A DNA stretch of 64,000 nucleotides from the NCBI RefSeq assembly GCF_008802405.1, contig NZ_VZDO01000005.1:268021-332020 (forward strand), in the 5' to 3' direction. Source of the stretch: Plantimonas leprariae. Lineage in GTDB: Bacteria; Pseudomonadota; Alphaproteobacteria; Rhizobiales; Rhizobiaceae. A model generated the notes under the pieces. The model was not told where the DNA came from, searched no databases, and saw nothing but the letters and a program-made list of their open reading frames with translations. Positions 8,746 through 18,939 of this stretch are shown one piece after another; positions within the stretch are counted from its first letter, which is position 1, and the number at the start of each line of letters is the position of its first letter. The position numbers and the translations under genes are program-made.

Positions 8746-10584
8746 ATGGAAAACAACCGCAACTTCCTGATCGCCATGGCGCTGTCGATCGCCGTGCTGG
8801 TGGGATGGCAGTTCCTGGTGGTGAACCCGCGCGTCGCCGCGCAGCGCGAGGCGCAGCAGGACGCCGGCATTCCCGCCGGGTCGCAGCAGGGTTCGTTGCA
8901 GGCGCCGCAGACGCCGGCCGGCACGGCACAGAACGACACGCCCACCCCGGCGGGGCCGGAAAGCGTGGTGCCGAACGGCGGCGCGGCGGGCCGGGCGCAG
9001 GGACGCGAGGCGGCGGTCGCGGCGCGCCCGAACGTTGCGATCGACACGCCGACCATCTCCGGCTCGATCAACCTCAAGGGCGCTCGCCTCGACGACCTGC
9101 GCCTGAAGAACTACCACGAGACCGTCGACGACGCCTCGCCGACCATCGTGCTGCTTTCGCCGGACGACGCGCTCGACGCGGAGAACAAGCCGATCGGTTA
9201 TTTCGCCGAGTTCGGCTATACCGGCCAGAACGTCGGCGCTTTGCCGGATGCCAACACCACCTGGCAGGTCGCCGGCAACAGCACGCTGCGGCCGGACGCG
9301 CCCGTCACGCTGACCTACACGAACGACCGCGGCATCACCTTCAACCGCACCATCTCGATCGATCGCGACTACATGTTCGAGATCAAGGACGAGGTGCGCA
9401 ACGGCGGCACGGCGGCGGTTTCGGTGCAGCCCTACGGCATCGTCAAGCGCTTCTCCAAGCCGGCGGTCGCGTCCGCCTGGGTCGTGTTCGAAGGCCTGCT
9501 CGGCGTCTTCGGCGACGAAGGGCTGGAGGAATCGACCTACAGTTCGATCGAGAAGGCCGGCACCACGAAGCCGCCGAAGTCCTCGTCCGGCTGGCTCGGC
9601 ATCGCCGACAAGTACTGGGCGGCGGCGATCGTGCCCGAGCCCGGTCGCGGCTTCCAGCCGGGCTTCCAGTATTCCGCCGCGAACCGGCCATCCTATCAGT
9701 CCGCCTATGTCGCCGATCCGCTGAACGTCGCGGCTGGCGCGTCCGCCACCGTTTCGCAGCGCCTGTTCGCCGGGCCGAAGGTGGTCGAGCTCCTGAAGAA
9801 GTACGAGGAGCAGCAGGCGATCCCGCATTTCAGCCAGCTCATCGACTGGGGCTACTTCTTCTTCATCACGCGGCCGATGTTCACCGCCATCGACTGGCTG
9901 TTCAAGTTCACCGGCAATTTCGGCGCCGCGATCCTGATCGTCACCGTCGTCCTGAAGCTGTTCTTCTTCCCGCTCGCCAACAAGTCGTACAAGTCGATGG
10001 CGAAGATGAAGGAGATGCAGCCGAAGATCACCGAGCTGCGCGAACGCTACGCCGACGACAAGATGAAGCAGCAGCAGGAGATGATGGCGCTCTACAAGGA
10101 GCAGAAGATCAATCCCGCCGCCGGCTGCTGGCCGATGCTGGTGCAGATCCCCGTCTTCTTCGCGCTCTACAAGGTGCTCTACGTCACGATCGAGATGCGG
10201 CACGCGCCGTTCTTCGGCTGGATCCAGGATCTCGCGGCGCCCGATCCGACGAGCCTGTTCAACCTGTTCGGCCTGCTTCCCTATTCGGTGCCGCACGCGC
10301 TGATGATCGGCGTCTGGCCGCTCGTCATGGGCGTCACGATGTTCGTCCAGATGCGGCTGAACCCGACGCCGCCGGACCCGACGCAGAAGATGATCTTCAC
10401 CTACATGCCGCTGGTTTTCACCTTCATGCTGGCCGCGTTCCCGGCAGGTCTCGTGATCTACTGGGCCTGGAACAACACGCTGTCGATCACCCAGCAGTCG
10501 ATCATCATGAAGCGGAACGGCGTGAAGATCGAACTCTTCGACAATATCCGCGACCTGTTCCGCGGCAAGAAGAAGGAAGCGTGA
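8746..10584 (+). CDS. yidC: Membrane protein insertase YidC
   Basis: This 612-residue protein inserts and folds inner-membrane proteins, alone or with SecYEG. It has an N-terminal membrane anchor (about residues 5-24), a large periplasmic beta-domain typical of Gram-negative YidC, and a C-terminal core of five membrane segments from about residue 365. The core includes the cytoplasmic hairpin ([16 protein letters not shown]) and [24 protein letters not shown]. The start lies three bases after the rnpA stop. The last codon overlaps the GTG start of engB (GTGA), so the two are translationally coupled. Confidence 0.97.
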   Translation: MENNRNFLIAMALSIAVLVGWQFLVVNPRVAAQREAQQDAGIPAGSQQGSLQAPQTPAGTAQNDTPTPAGPESVVPNGGAAGRAQGREAAVAARPNVAIDTPTISGSINLKGARLDDLRLKNYHETVDDASPTIVLLSPDDALDAENKPIGYFAEFGYTGQNVGALPDANTTWQVAGNSTLRPDAPVTLTYTNDRGITFNRTISIDRDYMFEIKDEVRNGGTAAVSVQPYGIVKRFSKPAVASAWVVFEGLLGVFGDEGLEESTYSSIEKAGTTKPPKSSSGWLGIADKYWAAAIVPEPGRGFQPGFQYSAANRPSYQSAYVADPLNVAAGASATVSQRLFAGPKVVELLKKYEEQQAIPHFSQLIDWGYFFFITRPMFTAIDWLFKFTGNFGAAILIVTVVLKLFFFPLANKSYKSMAKMKEMQPKITELRERYADDKMKQQQEMMALYKEQKINPAAGCWPMLVQIPVFFALYKVLYVTIEMRHAPFFGWIQDLAAPDPTSLFNLFGLLPYSVPHALMIGVWPLVMGVTMFVQMRLNPTPPDPTQKMIFTYMPLVFTFMLAAFPAGLVIYWAWNNTLSITQQSIIMKRNGVKIELFDNIRDLFRGKKKEA

Positions 10585-11261
10585 CGGAGCGGCCTGCGGC
10601 GGTGGCGGCGGACGGCGCCGCCCTCGACCTGCACCGCTTCTTCGCGCGCCCTTGGGTGTTCATCCGCGGCGTGCCGCGCATGGACGTTTTGCCGCCGGAA
10701 GGACCGCCCGAGATCGCCTTCGCCGGGCGCTCCAACGTCGGTAAGTCGTCGCTGATCAACGCGCTCGTCGGCCAGAAGGGGCTGGCGCGCACGTCCAACA
10801 CGCCGGGGCGGACGCAGGAGTTGAACTATTTCGTGCCGGGCGGCTATTCGGGGGAGGGGGCCGACCTGCCGCCGATCGCCCTCGTCGACATGCCCGGCTA
10901 TGGCTATGCCGAAGCGCCGAAGGAACAGGTCGACGCCTGGACGAGTCTCGTCTTTGACTATCTGCGAGGCCGCTCGACGCTGAAGCGCGTCTTCGTGCTG
11001 ATCGATTCCCGGCACGGCATCAAGCGCAACGACGCGGACGTGCTCGACCTTCTCGACAAGGCCGCCGTTTCCTACCAGATCGTCCTGACGAAGACCGACA
11101 AGATCAAGCCGGTCGGCCTGCCGAAGCTCGTCGCCGCGACGCACGAGGCGATCCGCAAGCGCGCCGCCGCCTTCCCGGAGATCGTCGCGACCTCCTCGGA
11201 GAAGGGCACCGGCCTCGACGACCTCAAAGCCGCAATCACGGGTTTCGCCGCCGCAGGCTGA
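10581..11261 (+). CDS. engB: Ribosome biogenesis GTPase EngB/YsxC
   Basis: This 226-residue TRAFAC GTPase of the EngB (YihA/YsxC) family acts in large-subunit assembly. The nucleotide motifs are G1 [10 protein letters not shown]2 [10 protein letters not shown]3 DMPGYGYA, G4 TKTDK, and G5-like ATSSEKG. The start is GTG at 10581, which overlaps the yidC stop by 4 nt. In many Rhizobiales argB follows engB; here a convergent tetR gene starts six bases after the stop, so the operon ends here. Confidence 0.95.
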   Translation: MTERPAAVAADGAALDLHRFFARPWVFIRGVPRMDVLPPEGPPEIAFAGRSNVGKSSLINALVGQKGLARTSNTPGRTQELNYFVPGGYSGEGADLPPIALVDMPGYGYAEAPKEQVDAWTSLVFDYLRGRSTLKRVFVLIDSRHGIKRNDADVLDLLDKAAVSYQIVLTKTDKIKPVGLPKLVAATHEAIRKRAAAFPEIVATSSEKGTGLDDLKAAITGFAAAG

Positions 11262-11267
11262 CGCCGC

Positions 11268-11942
11268 TCACGCCTTCGTGCCGTAGCCCTGCATGAACAG
11301 CCAGACGGCCGCGTCCACCGTGCGCTCGATCTCGGCCGCATCCGGCATGCCGGCTTGGTAGCCGAACAGCCGGCAGCGCATGATGCCGGCGGAGGCCAGT
11401 TCGATGAACTGCTTGGCGGCGAGCTCGGTGTCCTCGATCCGCAACGTGCCGGCGGCGACGGCCGAGTCGAGATAAGCGGTGAGCAGCTTGATCGCGCGCT
11501 GCGGCCCGCTCTCGTAGAACGAGCGGCCGAGTTCCGGCATGCGCTCCACGACGCCGATCACGGTCCGGTTCGCCCGCACCGCCTCCGGCGAGGTCAGCTT
11601 CCGGGCGAGTTTGCCGCCATAGATGCGCAGCGTCTCGGCCGGGTGGCCGGGATCGGTGAAGATCGCGCCGATCTCCTGGAAATAGCGCTCGCGCTCCTCT
11701 TGGATCAGCGCGGTGAAAAGCTCTTCCTTCGAGCGGAAATAGACGTAGAGCGTCGACTTCGACACCTTCGCCGCCTTCACCACGTCGTCCATCGAGGCGA
11801 CGTCGAAGCCGAGCGAACTGAAGACCGCGTGCGCGCCGGCCAGGATCTGCTGACGTTTGGTCGGCTTCTCGCCTGCGGTCGCCCTGTCGGCGTGGTCGAG
11901 CACTTCGCTCATGTCGCTCCCGGATTGGTCGTCGCTCCGCAT
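11268..11942 (-). CDS. TetR/AcrR family repressor of the adjacent efflux operon
   Basis: This 224-residue protein has an N-terminal TetR helix-turn-helix (VASMDDVVKAAKVSKSTLYVYF) preceded by the usual TKRQQILAGAHAVF helix, and a C-terminal all-helical ligand and dimer domain. The start at 11942 is preferred because GGAAG lies five bases upstream; another ATG sits at 11912. It is divergent from an emrA/emrB-type pair and an imperfect 23-bp palindrome lies in front of that pair, so repression of the pump, relieved by a substrate of the pump, is the natural reading. Confidence 0.9.
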   Translation of the reverse strand: MRSDDQSGSDMSEVLDHADRATAGEKPTKRQQILAGAHAVFSSLGFDVASMDDVVKAAKVSKSTLYVYFRSKEELFTALIQEERERYFQEIGAIFTDPGHPAETLRIYGGKLARKLTSPEAVRANRTVIGVVERMPELGRSFYESGPQRAIKLLTAYLDSAVAAGTLRIEDTELAAKQFIELASAGIMRCRLFGYQAGMPDAAEIERTVDAAVWLFMQGYGTKA

Positions 11943-12029
11943 CAAAGCTTCCACAACGATGCTGTGCAATAATCTTTTCCCGTCGCCGTCACGATCTTGC
12001 AATGCACAAGAAATGACGCTACTTCAAGA

Positions 12030-12052
12030 TCGAACTGAACGGTTCGGTTCGA
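12030..12052. promoter_or_regulatory. Palindromic operator candidate for the TetR regulator
   Basis: CGAACTGAAC and GTTCGGTTCG form inverted arms around G12041, with nine of ten pairs matching, and one further T/A pair outside. The palindrome ends 17 bases before the fusion-protein start at 12070. A weak promoter (TTGCAA at 11997, TACTTC at 12020) would place transcription start on it. Size and position suit a TetR dimer site. Confidence 0.65.
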
Positions 12053-12069
12053 ATGTAGGCGGCTTCCTC

Positions 12070-13368
12070 ATGTACGACAAGCCATCCAGCGAACTCGGCG
12101 GAACGGCCGGGATGGTGCTCCAGCTCCGGTCTGAAACGGCCACGCCCGCCCCGGACGCGAAGCGCGCGGCGCCCGCGCCGGAGCCGGCCGCGCCGAAGGC
12201 CGAGCCGACCCCTCCCGCCGCGCCCCCGGTCGCGGCCGCCCTGCCGAAGAAGCGCGGCGCGAAGCGTTTTCTCCTGCCATTGTTCGCGCTGGCCGCACTC
12301 GGCGGCGGTGCCTGGTACGGCCATTATTACTGGACCGAAGGCCGCTTCCTCGTTTCGACCGATGATTCCTACGTCGGCGCCGACATGTCGATCCTATCGC
12401 CGAAGGTGACGGGCTATGTCCATGCGGTGCCGGTCGAGGAGAACAGCCAAGTGAAGGCTGGCGACGCGCTGGTCCAGATCGACGACGGCGACTACGCGCT
12501 CGCCCTCCGGTCGGCGGAAGCGAAGATCCAGACGAAGCAGGCCGCGATCAGCCGCATCGGCTCGCAGCGGACGGCCTCGGAAGCTTCCGTGACGCAGGCC
12601 GAGGCGACCAAGACCGCCGCGGCGACCCGGCTCGCGCAGGCCGAGCTCGACCTGAAGCGCGCCTCGAACCTGTCCCGATCGGGCGCGGGCACGACGGCGC
12701 AGCAGGACAACGCGCAAAGCGCTCGCGATTCGGCGGTCGCCGAACTCGCCGGCGCGGTCGCGGCCGTGGAAGCCGCGAAGGCGAACGTCCTCGTCTTCGA
12801 CGCGCAGGAGAAGGAAGCCGCGCAGGAACTGCAGGAGCTGCAGGTGGCCCGCGACCAGGCGGCGCGCGACCTGTCCTTCACGACGCTGCGCGCGCCCTAT
12901 GACGGCGTCGTCGGCAATCTCGAAGTGCAGCCCGGCGACTACGTCTCGCCCGGGCGGCGGCTCGCCGCCGTGGTGCCGATCGACAAGGTCTATGTCGACG
13001 CGAACTTCAAGGAGACGCAGCTCGCCGAGATCGTCCCCGGCCAGAAGGTCGCGGTGGAGATCGACGCGATCCCCGGCCGCGAGTTCGAGGGCACGGTGAA
13101 GAGCGTCTCGCCAGCCTCCGGTTCGGTCTTCTCGCTGCTGCCGACCGACAACGCCACCGGCAACTTCACCAAGGTCATCCAGCGCGTGCCGGTGCGGATC
13201 GAGATCGACCACGCGCGCGACCTTGCCGGCCGGCTGCGGCCGGGCCTGTCGTCGGTGGTCAAGGTCGACATCCGCACGACCCCCGATCCCGAGCACGCGA
13301 CCGCCGTCAACGGCGACAAGCCCGCGCCGGCAGTGATCGACGCCGCCAAGCCGGACGCCTCCCGCTAA
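12070..13368 (+). CDS. EmrA/HlyD family efflux pump periplasmic adaptor
   Basis: This 432-residue protein links an inner-membrane MFS pump to the outer membrane. A Pro/Ala-rich N-terminus is followed by one membrane segment (about residues 66-86), the first lipoyl half (ILSPKVTGYVHAVPVEENSQVKAGD), a coiled coil, the second half (LRAPYDGVVGNLEVQPGDYVSPG), and a beta-barrel. The ATG at 12070 was chosen because the operator candidate lies just before it; in-frame starts further upstream would place the operator inside the gene. The mfs gene follows after 18 bases. Confidence 0.92.
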   Translation: MYDKPSSELGGTAGMVLQLRSETATPAPDAKRAAPAPEPAAPKAEPTPPAAPPVAAALPKKRGAKRFLLPLFALAALGGGAWYGHYYWTEGRFLVSTDDSYVGADMSILSPKVTGYVHAVPVEENSQVKAGDALVQIDDGDYALALRSAEAKIQTKQAAISRIGSQRTASEASVTQAEATKTAAATRLAQAELDLKRASNLSRSGAGTTAQQDNAQSARDSAVAELAGAVAAVEAAKANVLVFDAQEKEAAQELQELQVARDQAARDLSFTTLRAPYDGVVGNLEVQPGDYVSPGRRLAAVVPIDKVYVDANFKETQLAEIVPGQKVAVEIDAIPGREFEGTVKSVSPASGSVFSLLPTDNATGNFTKVIQRVPVRIEIDHARDLAGRLRPGLSSVVKVDIRTTPDPEHATAVNGDKPAPAVIDAAKPDASR

Positions 13369-13386
13369 CCGTCCTAGGACGCTTCC

Positions 13387-14982
13387 ATGTCCGCCGCTAC
13401 CGCTGCTTCCGCCGGAGCGCCGCCTGGTCCGCAGGCGGCGCCGGACGCCATACCGGCCCGCCGGATGTTCGCCTTCCTGGCGATGGTGTTCGGCATGTTC
13501 ATGGCGATCCTCGACATCCAGATCGTGTCGGCCTCGCTGTCCGAGATCCAGGCGGGCCTCGCCGCGTCCGGCGACGAGATTCCCTGGGTGCAGACGGCGT
13601 ACCTCATCGCGGAAGTCATCATGATCCCGTTGTCCGGCTTCCTCGGCCGGATGATGTCGACGCGGGTCCTCTTCTCGCTCGCCGCCGCCGGCTTCACGGC
13701 GTCCTCGGCGCTCTGCGCCACGGCGACGAACATCGACCAGATGATCGTCTACCGCGCCATCCAGGGCTTCATCGGCGGTGGCATGATCCCGAGCGTCTTC
13801 GCCGCCGCCTTCACCATCTTCCCGCCCTCGAAGCGCGCGCTGGTCTCGCCGATGATCGGCCTCGTCGCGACGCTCGCGCCGACGATCGGCCCGACGGTCG
13901 GCGGCTATCTCAGCCATGCCCTGTCCTGGCACTGGCTGTTCCTCGTCAACGTCGTGCCCGGCATCGTGGTGGCGACCGCCGCGTGGAACCTCATCGACTT
14001 CGACAAGCCGAACTGGAAGCTGTTCGACGCCTTCGACTGGTGGGGCCTCGCCGGCCTCGCCGCCTTTCTCGGGCCGCTCGAATACGTCCTGGAGGAAGGG
14101 CCGCACAACGACTGGTTCGAGGATCAGGCGGTGCTCGTCTGCGCCATGGTCTCGGCCGTCGGCTGCATCCTGTTCTTCTGGCGTGCCTTCACTGCGAAGG
14201 AGCCGATCGTCGACCTCACCGCCTTCGCGAACCGCAACTTCGCCTTCGGCTCGCTGTTCTCCTTCGTCATGGGCATCGGCCTCTACGGCCTGACCTATCT
14301 CTACCCGGTCTATCTCGGCCAGATTCGCGGCTACGACTCGCTGATGATCGGCGAGACGATGTTCGTCTCCGGCCTCGCGATGTTCGCCACCGCCCCGATC
14401 TCGGGCCGGCTGACCACGGTGCTCGATCCGCGGGTGATGATGGCGATCGGCTTCACGTCCTTCGCACTCGGCACCTACATCATGTCCGGGCTGACGCACG
14501 ATTGGGATTTCTGGGAACTGCTCATCCCCCAGATCCTGCGTGGCTTCGGCCTGATGATGGCGATGGTGCCGATCAACAACGTCGCCCTCGGCACGCTGTC
14601 GCCGCAGAAGATGAAGGGCGCCTCCGGTCTCTACAACCTGACCCGCAATCTCGGCGGCGCGGTCGGGCTCGCGCTGATCAATCAGGTGCTGACCGATCGT
14701 AAAGTCATGCATTTCGAGCGGCTGGCGGAGAACGTCCGCTGGGGCCGGGGCGTCGTCGAGGACCGCTTCGCCTCGATGGCCGCCTCAATGACGGCGAACG
14801 GGCTGAACGGCGACATGACGTCCGTCGCGCAGATGACGAACCTCGTGCGGCGCGAAGCGACGATCCTGTCCTTCGGCGACGTGTTCGTGCTCCTCACCTG
14901 CCTGTTCACGGCGCTGATCGCCCTGTCGATCTTCATCGCGAAGCCGAAGGCCGCGCCGGGCGGCGGTGGCGGCGGGCATTGA
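13387..14982 (+). CDS. EmrB/QacA-type MFS drug exporter (DHA2, 14 membrane segments)
   Basis: This 531-residue transporter of the DHA2 family begins with FMAILDIQIVSASLSEIQ (family motif in segment 1), has motif C-like glycines near ATLAPTIGPTVGGYLS, and a length that fits 14 membrane segments. With the adaptor just upstream it would export hydrophobic compounds across both membranes by proton exchange; the outer-membrane partner is not in the operon. The C-terminus is a short glycine tail. Its stop abuts the stop of the convergent phosphatase gene with no gap (TGATCA). Confidence 0.93.
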   Translation: MSAATAASAGAPPGPQAAPDAIPARRMFAFLAMVFGMFMAILDIQIVSASLSEIQAGLAASGDEIPWVQTAYLIAEVIMIPLSGFLGRMMSTRVLFSLAAAGFTASSALCATATNIDQMIVYRAIQGFIGGGMIPSVFAAAFTIFPPSKRALVSPMIGLVATLAPTIGPTVGGYLSHALSWHWLFLVNVVPGIVVATAAWNLIDFDKPNWKLFDAFDWWGLAGLAAFLGPLEYVLEEGPHNDWFEDQAVLVCAMVSAVGCILFFWRAFTAKEPIVDLTAFANRNFAFGSLFSFVMGIGLYGLTYLYPVYLGQIRGYDSLMIGETMFVSGLAMFATAPISGRLTTVLDPRVMMAIGFTSFALGTYIMSGLTHDWDFWELLIPQILRGFGLMMAMVPINNVALGTLSPQKMKGASGLYNLTRNLGGAVGLALINQVLTDRKVMHFERLAENVRWGRGVVEDRFASMAASMTANGLNGDMTSVAQMTNLVRREATILSFGDVFVLLTCLFTALIALSIFIAKPKAAPGGGGGGH

Positions 14983-15468
14983 TCACCGGGCCGGCGCGCC
15001 GGCCGGCGCGAGCCGCTCCATGATCTTCGCTTCGATGCGGCTGAGGACGTCGCGATAGGCGTCGAGGATCTGGGCGCGCGATCCTTCCACGGCGGAGGGG
15101 TCGGGCATCGGCCAGTATTCCACTTCCACCGCCTGCGCGCCCGTGAGATCGAGGGCGACGTGATGCGCTTCCGGCGCCAGCGTCACGATGAGGTCGAAGT
15201 AGCTGTCCGCGAGTTCCTCCATCGACTGCGGCTGGCGCAGCCCGAGCGTCAGCCCGCGCTCGGCCAGCACCGCGCCGACGATCGGGTCGGCATCGCCCTT
15301 CCGGACGCCGGCCGAGACCGTGTAGACCTTCGGCAGCAGCGCGCGCGTCACCGCTTCCGCCATCGGCGAGCGGATGGCGTTCATGCCGCAGACGAACAGG
15401 ACGGAGGAGACCGGGCGGGCCGCGCCGGGGGAGGTCTGGCGGTCGGCGGACCCACGCGACATCGTCAT
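14983..15468 (-). CDS. Low-molecular-weight protein tyrosine phosphatase family (arsenate-reductase-like)
   Basis: This 161-residue protein has the P-loop CGMNAIRSP (Cys27, Arg33), which matches the CX5R(S/T) signature, and a PMPDPS motif that gives the general-acid Asp. Members dephosphorylate tyrosine or reduce arsenate; the sequence does not decide which. The start overlaps the stop of the UPF0262 gene by four bases. In relatives this gene closes a DUF2948-hisD-UPF0262 run and is often followed by infA; here the next gene is the convergent MFS pump. Confidence 0.87.
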   Translation of the reverse strand: MTMSRGSADRQTSPGAARPVSSVLFVCGMNAIRSPMAEAVTRALLPKVYTVSAGVRKGDADPIVGAVLAERGLTLGLRQPQSMEELADSYFDLIVTLAPEAHHVALDLTGAQAVEVEYWPMPDPSAVEGSRAQILDAYRDVLSRIEAKIMERLAPAGAPAR

Positions 15469-15941
15469 ACCCGCCTTTGCAGGACGCCGATCAGGGTGAA
15501 CAGCCGGCGGGCCGTGTCGCGGTCGACCTCAATCTTGCCGGCGAGCCGGTCGCGCAGGAGTTCGGATCCGTCGTTGTGGATGCCGCGTCGCCCCATGTCG
15601 ATCGCCTCGATCTGCGAGGGCGTCGCCGAGCGGATTGCTTCGTAGTAGCTGTCGCAGATCAGGAAATAGTCGCGCAGCACCCGGCGCAGCGGGCTCAGCG
15701 ACAGGATGTGGACGACGAGCGGCGCGTCGCCCTCGTCCCGCACGTCGAAGACCAGCCGGCCGGCGCTGGTCGACAGCTTCAACCGGTAGGGCCCGTCCGG
15801 CGCGCCGTTCGGGCGGAACTCGTTCTCCTCGATAAGGTCGGCCACGGCGACGGCACGCTCGTTCTCGATATGCGGCGCGGCGCGCCCGAGCGTATCGTCG
15901 AGCTCGATGCCGATCAGGCGGGGGAGGGCGGGCGGGTTCAA
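15465..15941 (-). CDS. UPF0262 family protein
   Basis: This 158-residue protein has the conserved body of UPF0262 (IGIELDD near the N-terminus; [49 protein letters not shown]). The function is unknown; the family is found in Alphaproteobacteria beside hisD. The start is TTG at 15941, overlapping the hisD stop as TTGA; its ribosome binding site is weak, so translation probably depends on coupling to hisD. Confidence 0.87.
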   Translation of the reverse strand: MNPPALPRLIGIELDDTLGRAAPHIENERAVAVADLIEENEFRPNGAPDGPYRLKLSTSAGRLVFDVRDEGDAPLVVHILSLSPLRRVLRDYFLICDSYYEAIRSATPSQIEAIDMGRRGIHNDGSELLRDRLAGKIEVDRDTARRLFTLIGVLQRRV

Positions 15942-17230
15942 AGGTTCAGCCGGATCGACACGGAGCGCCCATGCGCGTCGAGTCCTTCGACGCGCGCGAG
16001 TTCCACGGCGGCGGGACCGAGGGCACGGAGCTGCTCGGGGCCGAGCTTCAGGCTCGACGTCCGCTTGACGAAGTCGAGCACCGACAGGCCAGACGAGAAG
16101 CGGGCCGAGCGCGCCGTCGGCAGGACATGGTTGGAGCCCGCGACGTAGTCGCCGATCACCTCCGGCGTGTGCCGGCCGAGGAATACGGCGCCGGCGTTGC
16201 GGATGCGGGCGAACATCGCGTCCGGATCGTCGACGGCGAGTTCCAGATGCTCGGCCGCGATCCGGTCGGCGAGCGGCGGTGCCAAGTCGAGGTCCGGCAC
16301 CGTGATCACCGCGCCGAAGTCGCGCCAGCTCGCGGCAGCCGTGTCCTGCCGCGAAAGCTGTTTGAGCTGCACGGCCACCGCCGCCTCCACCGCGTCGGCG
16401 AAGCCGGCATCGTCGGTGATCAGGATCGACTGCGCCGCCGCGTCGTGCTCGGCCTGCGCCAGGAGGTCGGCGGCGATCCAGGCTGGGTCGTTTTCGCCGT
16501 CCGCGATCACCAGCACTTCGGACGGGCCGGCGATCATGTCGATGCCGACCGTGCCGAAGACGCGGCGCTTCGCGGCGGCGACATAGGCGTTGCCGGGGCC
16601 GACGATCTTCGCGACCGGCCGGATGCTCTCCGTGCCGTAGGCGAGCGCCGCGACGGCCTGCGCGCCGCCGATCCGGTAGATCTCGTCGACGCCGGCGATC
16701 CGCGCGGCGGCGAGCACCAGCGGGTTCAGTTCGCCTGCCCGCGCCGGCACCACCATCGCGATCCGCGCGACGCCCGCCACCGCCGCCGGCACGGCGTTCA
16801 TCAGCACCGAGGACGGGTAGCTGGCGGAACCGCCCGGCACGTAAAGTCCCACCGCCTCGATCGCCGTCCAGCGGCTGCCGAGCACGACGCCGAGCGCGTC
16901 GACATAGGTGTCGTCGGTCGGGCGCTGGCGCTCGTGATGGCTGCGGATGCGCGCATGCGCGAGCTCCAGCGCCTCGCGGGTGTGCGGCTCCATGGCGGCG
17001 TAGGCGGCCTCGATCTCGTCCTTGCCGATGCGGAGCGTTTCCGGCGTCAGCGACAGGCCGTCGAAGCGCTGCGTGTAGTCGATGACCGCGGCGTCGCCGC
17101 GGGTCGCGACGTCGGCGAGGATCGCTCGGACGGCCTCGTCCACCTCTTCCGACACTTCGCGCTTTGCGGCGAGAAGCGCGCGGAACCGCGTCTCGAAGTC
17201 GTCGGCGGCGGCGTCGAGCCGTAGGGGCAA
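15938..17230 (-). CDS. hisD: Histidinol dehydrogenase
   Basis: This 430-residue enzyme catalyses the last two steps of histidine synthesis, oxidising L-histidinol to L-histidine with NAD and zinc. Recognisable parts are [21 protein letters not shown], the zinc ligands in LLAQAEHD (Gln, His), DDPDAMF (Asp) and GLDAHGRSV (His), and IAAEHLEL. The start is TTG at 17230, with GGAG eight bases upstream; no ATG is available near it. It follows the DUF2948 gene by 28 bases and overlaps the next gene, so these four genes form one operon. Confidence 0.96.
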   Translation of the reverse strand: MPLRLDAAADDFETRFRALLAAKREVSEEVDEAVRAILADVATRGDAAVIDYTQRFDGLSLTPETLRIGKDEIEAAYAAMEPHTREALELAHARIRSHHERQRPTDDTYVDALGVVLGSRWTAIEAVGLYVPGGSASYPSSVLMNAVPAAVAGVARIAMVVPARAGELNPLVLAAARIAGVDEIYRIGGAQAVAALAYGTESIRPVAKIVGPGNAYVAAAKRRVFGTVGIDMIAGPSEVLVIADGENDPAWIAADLLAQAEHDAAAQSILITDDAGFADAVEAAVAVQLKQLSRQDTAAASWRDFGAVITVPDLDLAPPLADRIAAEHLELAVDDPDAMFARIRNAGAVFLGRHTPEVIGDYVAGSNHVLPTARSARFSSGLSVLDFVKRTSSLKLGPEQLRALGPAAVELARVEGLDAHGRSVSIRLNL

Positions 17231-17258
17231 GACCGGTTCTCCGTGCGGCGGCGCCGGT

Positions 17259-17723
17259 TCAGGCGACGGGTTTCTCGTGATCGGGCAGGCGGTCGGTCGA
17301 CCAGACGGCGTCCTCGTCCGTCAGTCGCGCTTCCACGCATTCGACGTCGAGCCTTATCGCGGCGTTCCCGGCGAAGACAAGCTCGATCGTGCCGCCCGGC
17401 GGGTCCTTCGGCGCGAAGCGTACGGCGAGCAGCACCAGCGGCGTATCGGTGGAGCCCTGGCCGACGCCGATCGACTGGGCCGAGCGGACGCGACCGAAGT
17501 CGAGAATCGCCCGCCGCCGCTCGTAGGCCTGGGTTTTCCGCAGGAAGCGCCAGCGCGACGGCGTCTTCACCGTTTCCCAGGCGAAGCGGTTGAGCGCCGC
17601 CACGAAGCGACCCTCGCGCGCCATGAAGCGCAAGTCGGCCGGCGCGGCGATCGCGTCCTGGCAGTAGGCGGAAAGGATCTGGAGGTCGTCCTCGTCCATC
17701 GCATCGAGCCTGAGGCCGGCCAT
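17259..17723 (-). CDS. DUF2948 family protein
   Basis: This 154-residue protein begins MAGLRLDAMDEDDLQILSAY and carries FMAREGRFVAALNRFAWE, which I recognise as DUF2948, a family of unknown function encoded next to hisD in Alphaproteobacteria. There are no membrane segments or catalytic motifs. It is the first gene of the four-gene hisD operon. In many Rhizobiales murA lies directly upstream; here that position is taken by an acyltransferase gene of the polysaccharide locus. Confidence 0.82.
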   Translation of the reverse strand: MAGLRLDAMDEDDLQILSAYCQDAIAAPADLRFMAREGRFVAALNRFAWETVKTPSRWRFLRKTQAYERRRAILDFGRVRSAQSIGVGQGSTDTPLVLLAVRFAPKDPPGGTIELVFAGNAAIRLDVECVEARLTDEDAVWSTDRLPDHEKPVA

Positions 17724-17787
17724 CGGGTCTCCGTTTCACGCGCAGAAAGCTTGTCCCCGCGCACTTAAGGAGCACCACCGGCGTCGG

Positions 17788-18939
17788 CTAGAGGGCCGCC
17801 GCTCCCGCCTGCATCGATCGGCGGGCGGAGAAGCGCATGCGCTGTCCGGGGACCTCGACGAAGCGGTACGTGAAGGCGCTGAAGATGATCGTTGCCGTCA
17901 GCGCGGCGGTGAGAGCAAGTGGCGAGGCGAGGGCGGAAAAGGCCTTCGCGCCTTCGGGCAGCGTTTCCACGAGATCGAGGCCCGTACGCGCTTCGAGCAC
18001 CGTGCCGACATTGACGAGGCGCGAGATCACGAAGGCATGGGTCATGTAGATCGAATAGGAGACGAGGCCGAGAAAGGCGCATTCCGGCGTCTTCAGCAGC
18101 CGGCTGACCGCTCCTTCCTCGCGCGCGAAGACAGCGACGACGAGCGTGAACAGCAGCGGTGCGGCGAGCGATAGCGGCGTTGCGCCGGCCGCGATCACGA
18201 AGCCGACCACGGCGAGAACGGCTGCCGCCTCCAGCATGGTCCCCCGCGCCATCGCCGAGGCGGGACCCGCGGCCGGCGGGCGGCTGGCGAGGCGCAGCAG
18301 CGCGCCGCACGAGAAGCCGGCGAGGCAGCGCAGCCAGCCGAAGGCGACCGTCGTATCGACATGACCGACGAAATGCGCGAGCGCCGGCAGTGCCGCCAGC
18401 ACGACGAGGCCGAGCAGGACCGGCAGCAGCCGGCGGCCGAAAAGGAGCGAGCCGAAGGCGAATAGGAGGTACGCGCCGAACTCCGCCGAGATGCTCCAAC
18501 TCGGATAGTTCCAGCCGAGCGACGGCACGGTGCCGAAGGCGTGGACGAGGAAGAGGTTGGCGAGGAGCGCGTTCGGCGAGTTGCCGCCGATGAACGCCGC
18601 GCCTGGCCCCTTCGCCAGCAGCGTCGCCGTCTCGAAGGCGACGAACAGGAGCAGCATCGCGAGGTGCAGGGGATAGACGCGCCGCCAGCGCGCCAGCGCG
18701 AAGCGCCCGACCTGCCCCATACTTCCGAGGCGTCCGGCATAGGAATGCGCGATGACAAACCCGGACAGGACGAAGAAGAAATCGACGAACAGGAAGGAAT
18801 GGCGGAACAGCCGCACCTCGCCGAGCCAGCCGGACAGCGGCAGATGCAGCAGCACCACCATGAGCGCGCAGACGCCGCGCAGCCCGTCCAGCGCCTCGAA
18901 GCGCGCCTGCCGCGTCGCGGGCCCGGATTCGCTCGTCAT
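17788..18939 (-). CDS. Acyltransferase family 3 (OafA/YrhL type) membrane protein
   Basis: This 383-residue integral membrane protein opens with the family motif LDGLRGVCALMVVLLHLPL, which contains the conserved RGxxALxVxxxH. It has about ten membrane segments, and FFFVLSGFVIAHSYAGRL is also typical. Such enzymes transfer acetyl or other acyl groups to sugars of surface polysaccharides. The start (18939) overlaps the stop of the O-antigen-ligase-like gene as ATGA, so it belongs to the polysaccharide operon. A decoration role on the polymer made by this locus is inferred from context. Confidence 0.9.
   Translation of the reverse strand: MTSESGPATRQARFEALDGLRGVCALMVVLLHLPLSGWLGEVRLFRHSFLFVDFFFVLSGFVIAHSYAGRLGSMGQVGRFALARWRRVYPLHLAMLLLFVAFETATLLAKGPGAAFIGGNSPNALLANLFLVHAFGTVPSLGWNYPSWSISAEFGAYLLFAFGSLLFGRRLLPVLLGLVVLAALPALAHFVGHVDTTVAFGWLRCLAGFSCGALLRLASRPPAAGPASAMARGTMLEAAAVLAVVGFVIAAGATPLSLAAPLLFTLVVAVFAREEGAVSRLLKTPECAFLGLVSYSIYMTHAFVISRLVNVGTVLEARTGLDLVETLPEGAKAFSALASPLALTAALTATIIFSAFTYRFVEVPGQRMRFSARRSMQAGAAAL

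Noticed and set aside
8805..11261. 818-codon open frame covering yidC and engB
   Set aside because: Only its last 226 codons are a gene (engB). The rest is an Arg-rich shadow of yidC in another frame, as expected at this G+C content.
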